Shown: positions 17,701 through 26,547 of the stretch, in pieces
Layout: each line of letters opens with the position of its first letter
How positions within the stretch are numbered: position 1 is the stretch's first letter
NCBI RefSeq assembly: GCF_003611695.1
Contig: NZ_RAWE01000002.1
Span: forward strand, 100,451 to 164,450
Direction: 5' to 3'
DNA length: 64,000 bases
Source of the DNA: Corallococcus carmarthensis
Lineage (GTDB): Bacteria > Myxococcota > Myxococcia > Myxococcales > Myxococcaceae
The notes under the pieces: model-generated
The model's input: the letters and a program-made list of their open reading frames with translations, nothing else
Told to the model about the DNA's origin: nothing
The model's database searches: none
Program-made: the position numbers and the translations under genes

Positions 17701-20700
17701 GCGGGCCGTTGCCCCGGACGGTGCACGACGGGGAGCCATCCACGTTGAAGAAGGCGCTGGTGCCGTAGGCGGTGGCCGCGTTCTGCGAGGCCGGGTAGGG
17801 GTCCGCTTCGAACACCACGCGCCCCAGCTCGTCATAGGTGCGCGCGCCGCTGATCATCACCTCGGTGCCGTAGTCGCTGCCCAGGGGGGACTCGGTGCGG
17901 CGGGTGCGGCCCAGTTCGTCCAGGAACGTGGTGCTGGTATTGCCCACGGCGCTGTCCTCGGTGCCAGGCGTCACGGGATCGCTGAAGGTCTTGACCACCA
18001 CGCGACGGCCAAGCGGATCCGCTCCGGTGAAGCCCAGGTAGCGGGTCGTCGTGAGCACGCCCTGGGCTTCGCCCGGGGGTTGCGCGGTGGTGCGCACCCT
18101 GCGCCCGTAGCCGTCCCGGTCGACGCCGTACTGGGTCTGGTTGGGGTCGGTCGCGAGCTGTGCCACCAGGCTGAGCGGATCCACGCTGACGGTGGTCTTG
18201 AGCGTCGGGATGCCCGTGGCGTCCACCCGCTCTTCCACCTGCGCGAGCCCGAACGCGTCGTAGGTGAACTTCACGGTGCGCGTGGCGCCGTCCTCGCGCA
18301 CCCGGGTGACGGTGGCGGGGTTGCCGGCGGCGTCGTAGTCGGCGGTGTACTCGGTCACCGTGTTCAGCAGCGCGCCGGTGGTGAGATCGCGCCGGTCGCG
18401 CAGGTGCGAGGTGAGGTGGCCCACGGAGACGCTGCCCGAGCCCAGTCCGTCGTAGCGCCAGGACTCGGAGGCGTACGTCACGTAGGGCGTCTTGTCGCAC
18501 GTCCAGTAACGCCGGCTCATGGGGGCGTGGAGCACCCGGGGGGCCGCGCCCGTGCTGGTGGGCGTGGCGTACTTCGTCTCCACGCAGAGGTCGTCATCGT
18601 TCCGGTAGACGTCGTTGAGGTGCTTGACGTTGAGCGGTCTGCCGTAGTCGTCCACGTCCGTCGCCTCTGAACGGGTGGCCACGTTGGCCGTGGACGGCGG
18701 CGCGGCGCTGCCGCGCCAGGAGTCGGTGACGCGCTCGTAGGCGAAGCCGTGCGCGCGGCAGGCGTCGTAGCCGCCGTTGACGACGAGGTACGAGGCCGGG
18801 AAGTCGAGCGGATAGGCCAGCTCGAAGCAGTCCAGGCCCTCGTTGGGCGTGCCGGCGGGCACGGCCTCTGGGAAGTACTTCGTGCCCCATTCGACGTGAG
18901 AGGCCTTCAGCCGGTTGCCGTAGGTGGTGAGGTCGGTGGCCAGCAGTGTCCAGGGGTCCAGGCTGGCGGTGGTGACGGTGGTGACGTCGCGCACCTTGCC
19001 GGTCAGCAGGGCGCGGGCGAAGCGCACGGCCGGGGAGGTGTTGTCGAAGGCGGGCTGCGGATACGTGTCCGTGAGGGTGGCGTAGCCCTCGCCCCTGCCC
19101 TGGGTGGTGACGGTGTTCATGGACACCGAGCGCTGGTAGCCGGGCATCGTGAAGGCGTGGAGCGCGGAGTCGTAGACGAGCTCAGCGCCGCCGTAGGCGT
19201 AGCGCGTCTCCGCCAGGGTGCCGCCCAGGCCCAGGCCGCCGGTGGTGACGACGGAGGAGACGACGACCTCCGGGAAGGGCACCTGATGCTTCGTGGTGCC
19301 GTCCTCCTTGGCGGAGCGGTAGGCGATGGTGGTGAACGCGCCGGAGTCGTTGTTCACGCGGATGAGGCGGCCCGCTTCGGGCTTGCCGGGGCGCGTTCCG
19401 CCGGAGAGCTGGTAGACGTCCAGGTTGGTGCCGTTGAGGCGGACGACCTCGGGCTTGCCATCGCCGTTGAGGTCATAGAGGCCGCTCCCGGTGTAGGACG
19501 TCAGGCCGTCGCAGCGCTCCGTCTGGTTGGAGAGGGAGAAGCCGCTTCCCGCCACTTCGATGTTCACGGCCGGGGCGAAGCCCGCGCCGGTGCCCACCGC
19601 GACGGTCCATTGCACGGCCGAATTGACGATGCTGCTGGCCACGTAGTCGGGGATGCCGTCGCCGGTCAGGTCGCGCAGCCCCTGGGTCTGGCCGGAGCCG
19701 TAGGGGGTGCTCAGCGGAGGATCCGGATTGGGCCAGGTGCAGATGCGCTCCTGGGCGTTCTCCTGCACGGACAGCATGCCCTGGGACGGGAGCGTCAGCG
19801 TCACGGCGCTGAAGCCGCTGCCGGTGCCCAGGGAGACCGTGAAGTTCTCCACCCGGTCCAGGAGGCCATCGCCGTTGACGTCGGAGAGGCCGCACCTGAC
19901 GAGCTGGGAGTCGTTGGTCGTGGTCCACAGTCCCACGCCGCAGGCGGCGTTCGGCTTGAGGGTGATGGGCGAGGAGAAGGCGGTGACGCTGTCGGAGAGC
20001 ATCACGCCGTAGGTATTGAAGACGGCCTGGACCGCGTTCCCGTCGGTCAGCGTGGGCTGCACCTTGACGGCGAAATCCGCGTAGACAATCTGGCCATCGC
20101 TGCCGCCGTTGTAACCGGGCGCGTAGGCCTTCACCTCGATGGGGGAGGAATTGAAGACCACGTCCGGGAAGCCATCGCCGTTGACGTCCGTCACCTCCCA
20201 TTCGGTGTAGGTCTTCTCCGGGTCCGCGGACGCCACCGCGCCCGTGGGGCCGCACCCCGGAGTGCTCGAGGACGTCTGCTCCCACTTCGTGAGGCTGGCG
20301 TTCCACCTCCAGCACAGGCGGACCACGCGGTCGCGGCCGCTGAAGCGGCTGGAGAGGGGCAGGTAGCCATTGCTGAGGGAGTGGCCCAGGCCGGCGAGGT
20401 GGTTGTAGAGCGCGCTGACGGAAATCGTGCGGCGCTGCCATTGGATGCCCGTGGAGCCGGTGCCGGGCGTGTTGAGGTAGACGACCCACTTGTACGGGGA
20501 CTCGCCGGCGTCGATGAAGTCGACGCGGCCGTCGCCGTTGACGTCCAGGGCCTGACGCCACACCCGGTCCTTGCCGCTGGCGGCGGGGTTGGCAGGGAAG
20601 CGCATCTCCGTGGCGCTCATCGACCCGAAGGGGCCGGAAGCGAAGGTGGCGTCGGCGAGCTGGGCGTTGACGGTGCCCAGGGTGGTGGCTCCCGCCCCGC

Positions 20701-21937
20701 CGGGCTTGTTGAGGGCGACCCAGAGCTTGCCGCTCTTGGCGTAGACGAAGTCGGGCAGGCCATCCCCCGTGACGTCGGTGAGGCTCTGCCAGGTCGCGGA
20801 GCCGACTTCGGACGTGAGCGGCGGCAGGTACGTGCCATCGCGTCCGGTGCTGGAGATCTTCGAGGTGTCCACGCCCGAGGGCATCGGGATGGAAGCGGTC
20901 TTGGCGTAGGTGAGCTTGCCGCTGGTCGTGGCGACGCCGTAGGTGAAGGAGGCGACGGGAAGCGCGACGGACTGCTCCGGGGTGCCCTGGCGGCCGAACA
21001 CGTTGACGGAGACGAGGCGGGGCAGCCGGGTGTCGGCGTCGGGCTGGTAGGCGAAGGAATAGGTGCGAAGCCGCTGGGGGGAGCTGGCGCAGGTGGCGCG
21101 GCTGGACACGTCCAGGGTGTTCAGCGTGCGCACGCGCGCCAGGACGGCGCTGGTGCCCAGCAGGGACAGCGAGAGGGGCGCAGAGACCGGGGCCCCGTAA
21201 TTGAGCGTGACCTCGTTCTTGAAGCAGTTGGTGGACGGGTGCTTGTTGTAGCGCACCTGTCGCAGGTCGATGGTGGTGCCCGCGCCCCCGCCGGGAGTGG
21301 TGACGCTGGAGATGTCGTAGGTGAGCTCGACGGCGGTGTTGTCCGGGCCGGTGATGGACGTCAGCAGCCAGAGGCCCGCCCCGTAGATCAGCGCGGGCTG
21401 CGTGAAGGTCCAGGTCCAGCCTTCGCCGTCGTACATCACCCAGGCGCCCTCCACCTCCTTGAGGAGCAGGTCGGGCGCGCCGTTGCGCGCGCCCCAGTGC
21501 AGCACCTGCGGCGGCCCCGCGGAGACCTGCCGGGGGAACAGCTCCAGGGTCTGTCCCTGGAGGGAGAGGGTGACCTGCTCACGGCCCGCGGGGACCCCCG
21601 TGCCCACGCGCGGCTTGCGGTGGGCGAAGGACAGGTCCCGGCGGATGTAGGTGAGCGGGATGTCCCAGCCCAGGCCCACCGCGCCCACGCCCGGGGCGCC
21701 AGAGCCGATGGAGACGGGGACGGGGAGACCGCCGCGAGAACCCGGCAGGTCCAGGGGAATGGCGGCGGAGTAGCCTCCGGAAGCATTGACCGCGCCGAGC
21801 TCCGTCCCGGTGTCGGAAGCACGCGCCGCGTAATGGCCACCCGTGGGCGCCAGCTGTGCCGCTCCCAGGCGAGGCCACATCCCCAACATCAGTCCCAGGG
21901 CCAATCCCAGCCATGGGCGTGAAATCGTCATCTGCAT
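14732..21937 (-). CDS. Giant SpvB/RHS-repeat secreted protein with C-terminal papain-fold toxin (Tox-PL-like) domain
   Basis: The 2401-residue protein has a signal peptide (residues 1-28, ending LGAAQ). An SpvB-like region follows (about 40-330), then FG-GAP/VCBS loops around 380-860 (DVTGDGLPDFVYA, DVNGDGRVDF, DVNGDGFPDVVF, DLTGDGIPDYVAS, DLNGDGKPEVV), a TcB-like junction and many RHS/YD repeats to about residue 2065. The RHS core ends at GRFLSRDPL...PYAFSMNDPVNRADPSGMD. Such shells enclose and release the variable C-terminus. The last 336 residues hold a candidate papain-fold deamidase or protease: C2286 and C2290 in QCRTNCSKVVAAVD, H2363 in GHVFNVFN and D2378 in FFLDSQ. No immunity gene lies within 150 bp downstream. 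Confidence 0.88.
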   Translation of the reverse strand: MQMTISRPWLGLALGLMLGMWPRLGAAQLAPTGGHYAARASDTGTELGAVNASGGYSAAIPLDLPGSRGGLPVPVSIGSGAPGVGAVGLGWDIPLTYIRRDLSFAHRKPRVGTGVPAGREQVTLSLQGQTLELFPRQVSAGPPQVLHWGARNGAPDLLLKEVEGAWVMYDGEGWTWTFTQPALIYGAGLWLLTSITGPDNTAVELTYDISSVTTPGGGAGTTIDLRQVRYNKHPSTNCFKNEVTLNYGAPVSAPLSLSLLGTSAVLARVRTLNTLDVSSRATCASSPQRLRTYSFAYQPDADTRLPRLVSVNVFGRQGTPEQSVALPVASFTYGVATTSGKLTYAKTASIPMPSGVDTSKISSTGRDGTYLPPLTSEVGSATWQSLTDVTGDGLPDFVYAKSGKLWVALNKPGGAGATTLGTVNAQLADATFASGPFGSMSATEMRFPANPAASGKDRVWRQALDVNGDGRVDFIDAGESPYKWVVYLNTPGTGSTGIQWQRRTISVSALYNHLAGLGHSLSNGYLPLSSRFSGRDRVVRLCWRWNASLTKWEQTSSSTPGCGPTGAVASADPEKTYTEWEVTDVNGDGFPDVVFNSSPIEVKAYAPGYNGGSDGQIVYADFAVKVQPTLTDGNAVQAVFNTYGVMLSDSVTAFSSPITLKPNAACGVGLWTTTNDSQLVRCGLSDVNGDGLLDRVENFTVSLGTGSGFSAVTLTLPSQGMLSVQENAQERICTWPNPDPPLSTPYGSGQTQGLRDLTGDGIPDYVASSIVNSAVQWTVAVGTGAGFAPAVNIEVAGSGFSLSNQTERCDGLTSYTGSGLYDLNGDGKPEVVRLNGTNLDVYQLSGGTRPGKPEAGRLIRVNNDSGAFTTIAYRSAKEDGTTKHQVPFPEVVVSSVVTTGGLGLGGTLAETRYAYGGAELVYDSALHAFTMPGYQRSVSMNTVTTQGRGEGYATLTDTYPQPAFDNTSPAVRFARALLTGKVRDVTTVTTASLDPWTLLATDLTTYGNRLKASHVEWGTKYFPEAVPAGTPNEGLDCFELAYPLDFPASYLVVNGGYDACRAHGFAYERVTDSWRGSAAPPSTANVATRSEATDVDDYGRPLNVKHLNDVYRNDDDLCVETKYATPTSTGAAPRVLHAPMSRRYWTCDKTPYVTYASESWRYDGLGSGSVSVGHLTSHLRDRRDLTTGALLNTVTEYTADYDAAGNPATVTRVREDGATRTVKFTYDAFGLAQVEERVDATGIPTLKTTVSVDPLSLVAQLATDPNQTQYGVDRDGYGRRVRTTAQPPGEAQGVLTTTRYLGFTGADPLGRRVVVKTFSDPVTPGTEDSAVGNTSTTFLDELGRTRRTESPLGSDYGTEVMISGARTYDELGRVVFEADPYPASQNAATAYGTSAFFNVDGSPSCTVRGNGPQAYTTTPNVGTELLPTCYSRSFANHLETVSFRDTASMVSTAPQVNVLRSSTLTAVGRMLSRTTTKSGTPLEHATFTYDRLGQLTGMTRYLDPVGLTGPVTWSWVQDSFGQRLSWQDPDSALKTAKYSDWGEPLEVKWTESITAPTGERSQLSRYDAQSRITHSEERTKGVTEQDTVYDFLYDFGASPTSLVTPTYVLGRLAQTKSSLGEVFYSYDAYGQSNARVYTDAQGTYYVEKNDLHADGELDAFTLYLPDTGYEKEVTWYAYDTARRPMYVKYEGPDLSQELYVAKSIDPFGRPRSAVHGGVVEFIGDYADTGRRLPRSMTLASSYGSRAIGIASFDAVGRELVRTETVNGVSPGVKTNNAYDTLGRLATSKRSTGSTYFADWSYTYDALGNVLTQNDLLGTADAAMSYGTVDRDRLCRIGYGNGGLGGTACNVTHDSSGNVLTQPTRTGLRQLSYLPSGDVRSISAPEGTATFHTGAMGSLRELDLRVAGRDARHEWGFGSHLELKDQVIDGTRTQVLTRHIPGPGGIVATRQGFKGPWRFPFGEMRGARYSADIQGKFIQDVDYQPFGEAKSTGSVSPGALLYSSDQWNGGEALESLGVSQLGARIYDPVIGRFLSRDPLLVVRTAATTHPYAFSMNDPVNRADPSGMDSGCIGAECRGPNGQGFPGMPGGGGGASSINNPGLYFPSAGASGGGASPQAASPISATATFSQGPQTLDGAILKLMVITATGISVGPSFNFDSMAAHGFTRKEAVERVLATEEGAEAAAVQENAWLDRWSSFSQGFGDSVLFWCPGCTQNMRDSWGVTSGGDSWYYAVGSFTGIIGSSLGTASMSGVVRPPKADLVADFEQYQRVNGIDLNALTINPTQCRTNCSKVVAAVDSTLAGTPKVAAASPTTPLNVVQQELGGTFESIEGKRAIEKTVTAWGPGSRGVVAGVFKSDPTQGHVFNVFNFAGKSFFLDSQSIWRPTVNWKSYGEFMLMRMK

Positions 21938-22204
21938 TGAAACCCCCTCCAGGAGGTATCAATACAGAAAATGACGCTAAAAGTGAAGTTCCGGAATTCC
22001 TTGGATGCGTTGGGCGCTTGCGCCACCGTCAGCAGCCAGGAGCGGCTCCTGGCGACGGCGTCCGAGGACGGAGGTCCCTTTTGGCTTTGTGCTGGATGCG
22101 TTCTACGTGCTGCGTCGCACGCAAGCGCTCCTGGCGTGGCTGAAGGAGAAGGACGTCGCTGCGTGGTTGCAACTGGACCGTCCTCAGCTCTGTATGACTC
22201 CTCC

Positions 22205-22831
22205 TCACTCCAAAGGACCGGGCATGAGCATGTCGAAGTCCTGGACGACAGGGAACTGGGGATTGCCCACGGTGTTGGGGTCCCCCGACACCAGCTTGTT
22301 GCGGACCTTGTACTGCCAGGAGCCGGGCGTCGGCGTGGGATACGGGGTCGTGCTCGCCGGTCCGTAGCACTGTGAGGACGTGGGAGTGCCGGTGTCCTCG
22401 GAGGCCAGGAAGAGGGCGATCCGCTTCCGCGCCAGAGCCTGGGGACGGTAGGCCAGGAGCTCGTCCACCGAGCCGCAGATGGCATGTGCCACCGGTGCCG
22501 ACTCCATGCCCACCTGGAGGCTGTTCAGGGTGACTTGGATGAGCGTGGTGTTCGTCGTGAAGCCCCGGTGCATGATGTATGAGGCGCCGTTGAAGGACAC
22601 CACCGCGTAATGCCGCGGGGTGCTGCCGCCGGCCGCGACGACGGCTTGGGCTCGCTGAACCGCCACCTGGAAGCGTGTGAGACCGCCGGCCGCCGGGAGT
22701 GCCATGGACGCGCTCCGGTCCAGGAGGAGGATGACGTGGTCCTCGTATTGCTGCGCGGATGCGGTTCCAGGGCGTGCCATGACAAACGTTCCGAGCACCA
22801 CGAGCAGACGCAGCATCACCTTGTATGTCAT
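22205..22831 (-). CDS. Secreted von Willebrand factor A domain protein
   Basis: The 208-residue protein has a signal peptide (VMLRLLVVLGTFVMARPGTASAQ) and one VWA domain. VILLLDRSASMALP supplies the MIDAS D-x-S-x-S, and HYAVVSFNGASY is the core strand. It ends soon after the domain (DFDMLMPGPLE), shorter than most secreted VWA proteins. The ATG at 22831 was chosen because it starts the signal peptide; an upstream extension is compositionally implausible. It lies 267 bp upstream of the RHS gene on the same strand, a gap with no gene, and could belong to the same secreted-protein group. Confidence 0.8.
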   Translation of the reverse strand: MTYKVMLRLLVVLGTFVMARPGTASAQQYEDHVILLLDRSASMALPAAGGLTRFQVAVQRAQAVVAAGGSTPRHYAVVSFNGASYIMHRGFTTNTTLIQVTLNSLQVGMESAPVAHAICGSVDELLAYRPQALARKRIALFLASEDTGTPTSSQCYGPASTTPYPTPTPGSWQYKVRNKLVSGDPNTVGNPQFPVVQDFDMLMPGPLE

Positions 22832-22971
22832 CACGGATGACCTCCTCGCTTCAGCGGAGCGACGTCGCGAGCGTGACCCGTGCCTCAGGCAATGACTGTC
22901 ACGCCGTTCCATGAGAAATGATGGTGCAATCTCGCTAGACTTGAAATAGCGGAAAATCCGTAGGGTGGTTG

Positions 22972-23190
22972 TCACGGCAATCTGGAGGTCTTCCGTGCGC
23001 GGGCCTCCGTGAGGAGCTGGTCCAACCCCTTGAGCAGCTCACCGTCCTCGATCGAGAAGGGATCGCTTCGTCCCTTCAGTCTTCGGGCCGTGGCGTTGGC
23101 GATGGCCTGACCCACGCGAAGCGACGGGTCTTCGGCCAGCAGCTCCAGGAGGGTCTGCAGGACCTGCTCCGGATGCCTCGTGGGATTCAT
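22972..23190 (-). CDS. Small hypothetical helical protein
   Basis: The 72-residue protein (starting MNPTRHPEQVLQTLLELLAE) is predicted mostly helical and lightly charged. I recognise no family. The codon pattern is normal for the region, with a frame-wide preference for G/C in third positions. It lies just left of the tRNA-derived repeat that marks the left end of the island, so it belongs to the chromosome outside it. Confidence 0.5.
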   Translation of the reverse strand: MNPTRHPEQVLQTLLELLAEDPSLRVGQAIANATARRLKGRSDPFSIEDGELLKGLDQLLTEARARKTSRLP

Positions 23191-23215
23191 GTCTCCATGC
23201 TCCTTGGGAGATGAT

Positions 23216-23241
23216 GTGCCGAAGGCGGGATTCGAACCCGC
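23216..23241. repeat. Left attachment-site copy (tRNA 3' fragment)
   Basis: The 26 bases GTGCCGAAGGCGGGATTCGA plus ACCCGC match 31062-31087 exactly. They are the T-arm and acceptor end of the tRNA without the rest of the gene. Identity stops abruptly on both sides, as expected for a recombination core. Confidence 0.85.
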
Positions 23242-23333
23242 GCCGGGCGGTGCGAAACTCCCAGCAGGATCGCGCCCTTACCTCGCTGCCGCTCGGAGCG
23301 ACTCGGATTCGACATCCCGCCGCATGACCTGTT

Positions 23334-23394
23334 GTCCCGCCATGTTCCACCCCATGCCGCAGCTTCATGCGACATACGTGCAACATGGCGGGAC
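23334..23394. repeat. 13-bp perfect inverted repeat inside the left island end
   Basis: GTCCCGCCATGTT (23334-23346) and AACATGGCGGGAC (23382-23394) are exact reverse complements separated by 35 bp. The spacer includes a copy of the arm-type repeat. A recombinase or excisionase site is possible; the loop is long for a terminator. Confidence 0.6.
23368..23385 (+). repeat. Arm-type repeat, left copy
   Basis: TGCGACATACGTGCAACA matches the copy at 30999-31016 with one difference. It consists of two TGCGACA-like units four bases apart, as seen in integrase arm-binding sites. Both copies lie within 150 bp of an attachment repeat. Confidence 0.5.
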
Positions 23395-23424
23395 TTGAGT
23401 TGAGCCTCCTCGCAGGCAGCGTGG

Positions 23425-24579
23425 CTAGTTCGTGCTGATTTCGTCCTGGGACGCCTGGAGGCCACGGGGGCGCCGCATGCCCAGCTCGACCATCACCTCG
23501 CGGGATCGCTTCGCCATCTCGTGCAGCTCCGATACCGCTTCCCTCCGACCGTAGGCGTCTCCCTCTCCGAGCCAGCGGCGCAGGTCCGCCGCCAGTTCCC
23601 GAGCGGTCTGGTAGCGGGCTTCCGGACGGGGCTGGAGGAGCTTGCGCAGTGCCAGGCCCAGTCCCTGCGGAAGCGGCTCCGTCAACGCCTCCAGGTCCGC
23701 TTGCGAGTAGGTCGCCGCGCGCCAGATCGCGTCCTCCACGCCAACAGGGCTTCCAGCGAGCCGAGCCCTCCTGACGGCACGTCGGACCCGCACGCGCTGC
23801 CTGACTGAAAGCGAGTCCTTCACCTCTTCGGTCAAGGCGTCCGGGGCATCCAGGAGGTTCTTCCCCGTCGCGAGTTCAAGCAGGACATTGCCAAGCGCGA
23901 AGAGGTCCGCTCTCGCATCCACGCGGCCCGTCAGGAGCATTTCCGGGGAGGAGTAGAACGCATCCCCCTGCGGCTGGCGCACCGTGGACGAAACGCGACC
24001 GGGCAGGTCCGACAAGGCGAGCCCAAAGTCGGAGACCTGCACGTCGCCGTTCCAATCGACGAAGATGTGCTCAACGTCGAGCGCCCGGTGGACGATGTTG
24101 AGGGGGCGCCCCTGTTCGTCCTTCGCCTCGTGGGCATGCTCCAGGGCCTCGGCGACGCGCGCCCCGACATGGAGGGCGAAGAGGGGAGAGAACCGGCGAC
24201 CGCACTCCCCCGAAAGCGTCAACAGGGTGTTGATGCTGTGCCCCGACGGATGCTCGGTGATGACGTACCAGCACCCCTCCGCCTTGTGCAGCCCATGGAC
24301 ACGGAGGATGCCCGGATGGTCGAGGTACGTCGCGAGGCGCACCTGCTCTTCCAGCTTCGCCCGCGCCCGCTTGATGCGAGGCAGCTCCATCAACTTCGGT
24401 ACGCCCACCGCCTTGAGCAGCACCTTGCCCCGGATGTTGCCCTCGGAGGTGCGGCGCCGGGCCAGCAGGAGACTCAGACCGTGGTGGACCTCTCCCAGGT
24501 CTTCGCGGAACTCGTACTGGAAGCCATCCCGCGTGAAGAGAATCGCCCCGCGTGGAAGCCTGAACTCACTTTCCGACAT
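23425..24579 (-). CDS. Serine/threonine kinase-like protein, probable pseudokinase
   Basis: The 384-residue protein has a kinase fold, with a lysine in KVLLKAVGVPK, a helix-C glutamate region, and VQVSDFGLALSD. The catalytic loop HRDLKPxN reads HRALDVEHI: the catalytic Asp is Ala166, the following lysine is Asp168 and the asparagine is lost. Catalysis is therefore unlikely and a scaffold or regulatory role is more probable. There is no transmembrane segment. The ATG at 24579 has a strong GAGGAAAG ribosome site. An apparently active kinase gene lies 159 bp upstream on the same strand, so one may act on the other. Confidence 0.85.
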   Translation of the reverse strand: MSESEFRLPRGAILFTRDGFQYEFREDLGEVHHGLSLLLARRRTSEGNIRGKVLLKAVGVPKLMELPRIKRARAKLEEQVRLATYLDHPGILRVHGLHKAEGCWYVITEHPSGHSINTLLTLSGECGRRFSPLFALHVGARVAEALEHAHEAKDEQGRPLNIVHRALDVEHIFVDWNGDVQVSDFGLALSDLPGRVSSTVRQPQGDAFYSSPEMLLTGRVDARADLFALGNVLLELATGKNLLDAPDALTEEVKDSLSVRQRVRVRRAVRRARLAGSPVGVEDAIWRAATYSQADLEALTEPLPQGLGLALRKLLQPRPEARYQTARELAADLRRWLGEGDAYGRREAVSELHEMAKRSREVMVELGMRRPRGLQASQDEISTN

Positions 24580-24738
24580 GCTCTTTCCTCCTCTTCGCGC
24601 AGGCATCCGAAGGCCGACGCGTCGTGGACGACGTTACCCGTGGGATGGGCCGTCGTGGAACGACCCTGGGAGGTCATGTCGCGTTTGAGGCGGAGGGGGC
24701 GAAATCAAGCACCTACCCACCACGTCGCCCGGGCGCGC

Positions 24739-26547
24739 TCAGGGCCAGCGGTCCACCACTGTCCCGGAGCCTCGATTGACCGCCATCACCTTGCCGTCCT
24801 TGAACGCCACGGCAGTTCCCTCGTGCACGAAGCAAATGGGGTACTCCTCCTGCCCCGGGAGCTTCACGCGGTCATACCGGATGACGAGTGCCGGCCCCTC
24901 CGCACGCCCCATCTTGTCGGAGAGGTAATAAGCCTTGCCGTAGAAGCGTGTGCCCTTGGGGGCGACCGCCGCCTGCCGGTCATCGTTGACGCCTTTGGGG
25001 ACCACCCCCACCACATCCGCGCCAGCGGTGAACCATACATTGTCAAAACCCGCTTGGCGTTCATCGAGTTGAAGGGAGAAGCTGTCCCCTTCCTCCCAGT
25101 GAAGTTGCTCCCGCATGGCCTCTTCCGCCCCAGCCGGGCAGGTGAAGCGCTCTGGACGGATCTGGGCACCCGGACAACCCGCCGCCAGCGCCGCGACGAG
25201 CGACAGCGACGCGCACTCGACGGCAGCAACGGACTTCTTCGGCAGGCGGAGCGCACGTCCTGGGGGCGAGGCTTCGGGGGCTGGGGTCTTCAAGGCGGAT
25301 CCTTCCTTCGGGGCAGCGGCGATGGCTGGCCCCGGGACTGTCACGGACGAAGGGCCAGCAGGTGTCATAGCAGGAGGGTGTGTTTCGGGCGGTGCGGAAT
25401 GGGGGGTGGCAGGAGGAGGGCGTGGGGCTGCGGCGTCGTGCGGCCCGGCAGGCCCGCCGGTGGTGCTCCCTGACGAGTGCCAGAGGGCCGCAGCCATGAC
25501 GAGCGCGACGATACAAACGACGCCTGCGAGCCACCTTCCCGCGCGAAGCGGTCGCTCCATCATGGCCACATGCCGCTTGAGGGATTGCGGCGTGGGGGGC
25601 ATCGCCAGTGCCCCAGGTGTTGGCCCTCCGTGACGCTGATCAGCGGGTGGATGGGCCGGCACATCATACTCAGCGGAGCGCTCGCCACGGAGATCCGCCA
25701 GTTCGCGGCGCAGCGCCTCGGTATCGACCGGACGCCCCTTGGGGTCTCGGGCCAGGATGGTCTCGACGAGGTCGCTCAGGGCCGCTGGCACCCGCGCATT
25801 CGCCAATCGAGGGGGCGGCGGTGGGAGGGCAGGGCTGTTCAAGTCGAAGCGCGGACGAAACTCCGTCGGGCGTGGGTCGGTCAGCAGTTCATGGAGCATG
25901 ACGCCGACCGCGAAGATTTCGTCGGCGACATGGAAGGCGTAGCGGGCCCGGTGCTCGTCCTTGTGCTCGCGCAGGAACTTGAACTGCTCGGGCGCACGAT
26001 AGCGGTCTGTCCCTGGAGGCAACCCCCCATCCGTCAGGTCTTCGGCGAAGGTGTAGGTCGCGCAACTGAAATCGATGATGACGGGCTCACCGTCGCTCTT
26101 ACGGATGAGCACGTTGGACAGCTTCAAGTCCCGATGCAGGATGCCCCGGCGATGCATGTATGCCAGCGCACCGGCGATCTTCTCAAAGACCCCGAGGATT
26201 TCGCGAACGGTCGGGTGCTTGCGCTCCGCCCACTCCGCGAGCGTCCAGCCGTCCACGTAGTCGAGTGCGAGGTACAGGTTCCCACTCTCCGCCAGGCCGT
26301 ACCCCTGCGGCCGGACGATGTGGGGGTGGTCCAGCATGAGCAGCGCCGTCAACTCCCGCAGCGTCCGGGCATGGGTCTGCTTGGGGTCGCCGCTGGACTC
26401 CCGGTGCTGGGCCACCTTGATGGCCCGGTGCCTGCCGTTCTTTTCGCCAAGGAAGACGAACGCAAAGCCTCCGTCACCGAGTGGCTTGGAAACCTGCCAC
26501 CCGTCAATCAACGTACCGGGCGGAACGTGAAGCAGCGTCGCGCTCAT
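24739..26547 (-). CDS. Membrane serine/threonine protein kinase with extracytoplasmic domain
   Basis: The 602-residue Hanks-type kinase has GDGGFAFVFLG (glycine loop), RAIKVAQH (lysine), HRDLKLSN (H138-R139-D140) and DFS in place of DFG. The serine is a rare but tolerated variant. VADEIFAVGVMLHEL fits subdomain IX. A single membrane helix (AGVVCIVALVMAAALW, about 337-357) follows. Then comes a long Pro/Ala-rich linker and a C-terminal domain with cysteines at ECASL, GCPGAQ, FTCPAG and ICFVHEG, possibly a sensor. It overlaps the DUF2381 gene by 4 bp, a usual partner in myxobacteria. Confidence 0.9.
   Translation of the reverse strand: MSATLLHVPPGTLIDGWQVSKPLGDGGFAFVFLGEKNGRHRAIKVAQHRESSGDPKQTHARTLRELTALLMLDHPHIVRPQGYGLAESGNLYLALDYVDGWTLAEWAERKHPTVREILGVFEKIAGALAYMHRRGILHRDLKLSNVLIRKSDGEPVIIDFSCATYTFAEDLTDGGLPPGTDRYRAPEQFKFLREHKDEHRARYAFHVADEIFAVGVMLHELLTDPRPTEFRPRFDLNSPALPPPPPRLANARVPAALSDLVETILARDPKGRPVDTEALRRELADLRGERSAEYDVPAHPPADQRHGGPTPGALAMPPTPQSLKRHVAMMERPLRAGRWLAGVVCIVALVMAAALWHSSGSTTGGPAGPHDAAAPRPPPATPHSAPPETHPPAMTPAGPSSVTVPGPAIAAAPKEGSALKTPAPEASPPGRALRLPKKSVAAVECASLSLVAALAAGCPGAQIRPERFTCPAGAEEAMREQLHWEEGDSFSLQLDERQAGFDNVWFTAGADVVGVVPKGVNDDRQAAVAPKGTRFYGKAYYLSDKMGRAEGPALVIRYDRVKLPGQEEYPICFVHEGTAVAFKDGKVMAVNRGSGTVVDRWP

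Noticed and set aside
16124..18670. An 848-residue plus-strand reading frame
   Set aside because: Also antisense to the RHS repeats. High GC keeps alternative frames open; no start signal or recognisable domain.
18749..21922. A 1057-residue plus-strand reading frame opposite the RHS gene
   Set aside because: It is a shadow: the composition is Arg/Gly/Ala/Val-skewed with no domain, while the opposite strand encodes an obvious RHS/SpvB protein over the same bases.
25060..26520. Long minus-strand Arg-rich alternative frames over the kinase gene
   Set aside because: The kinase frame carries all Hanks motifs; other frames have none.
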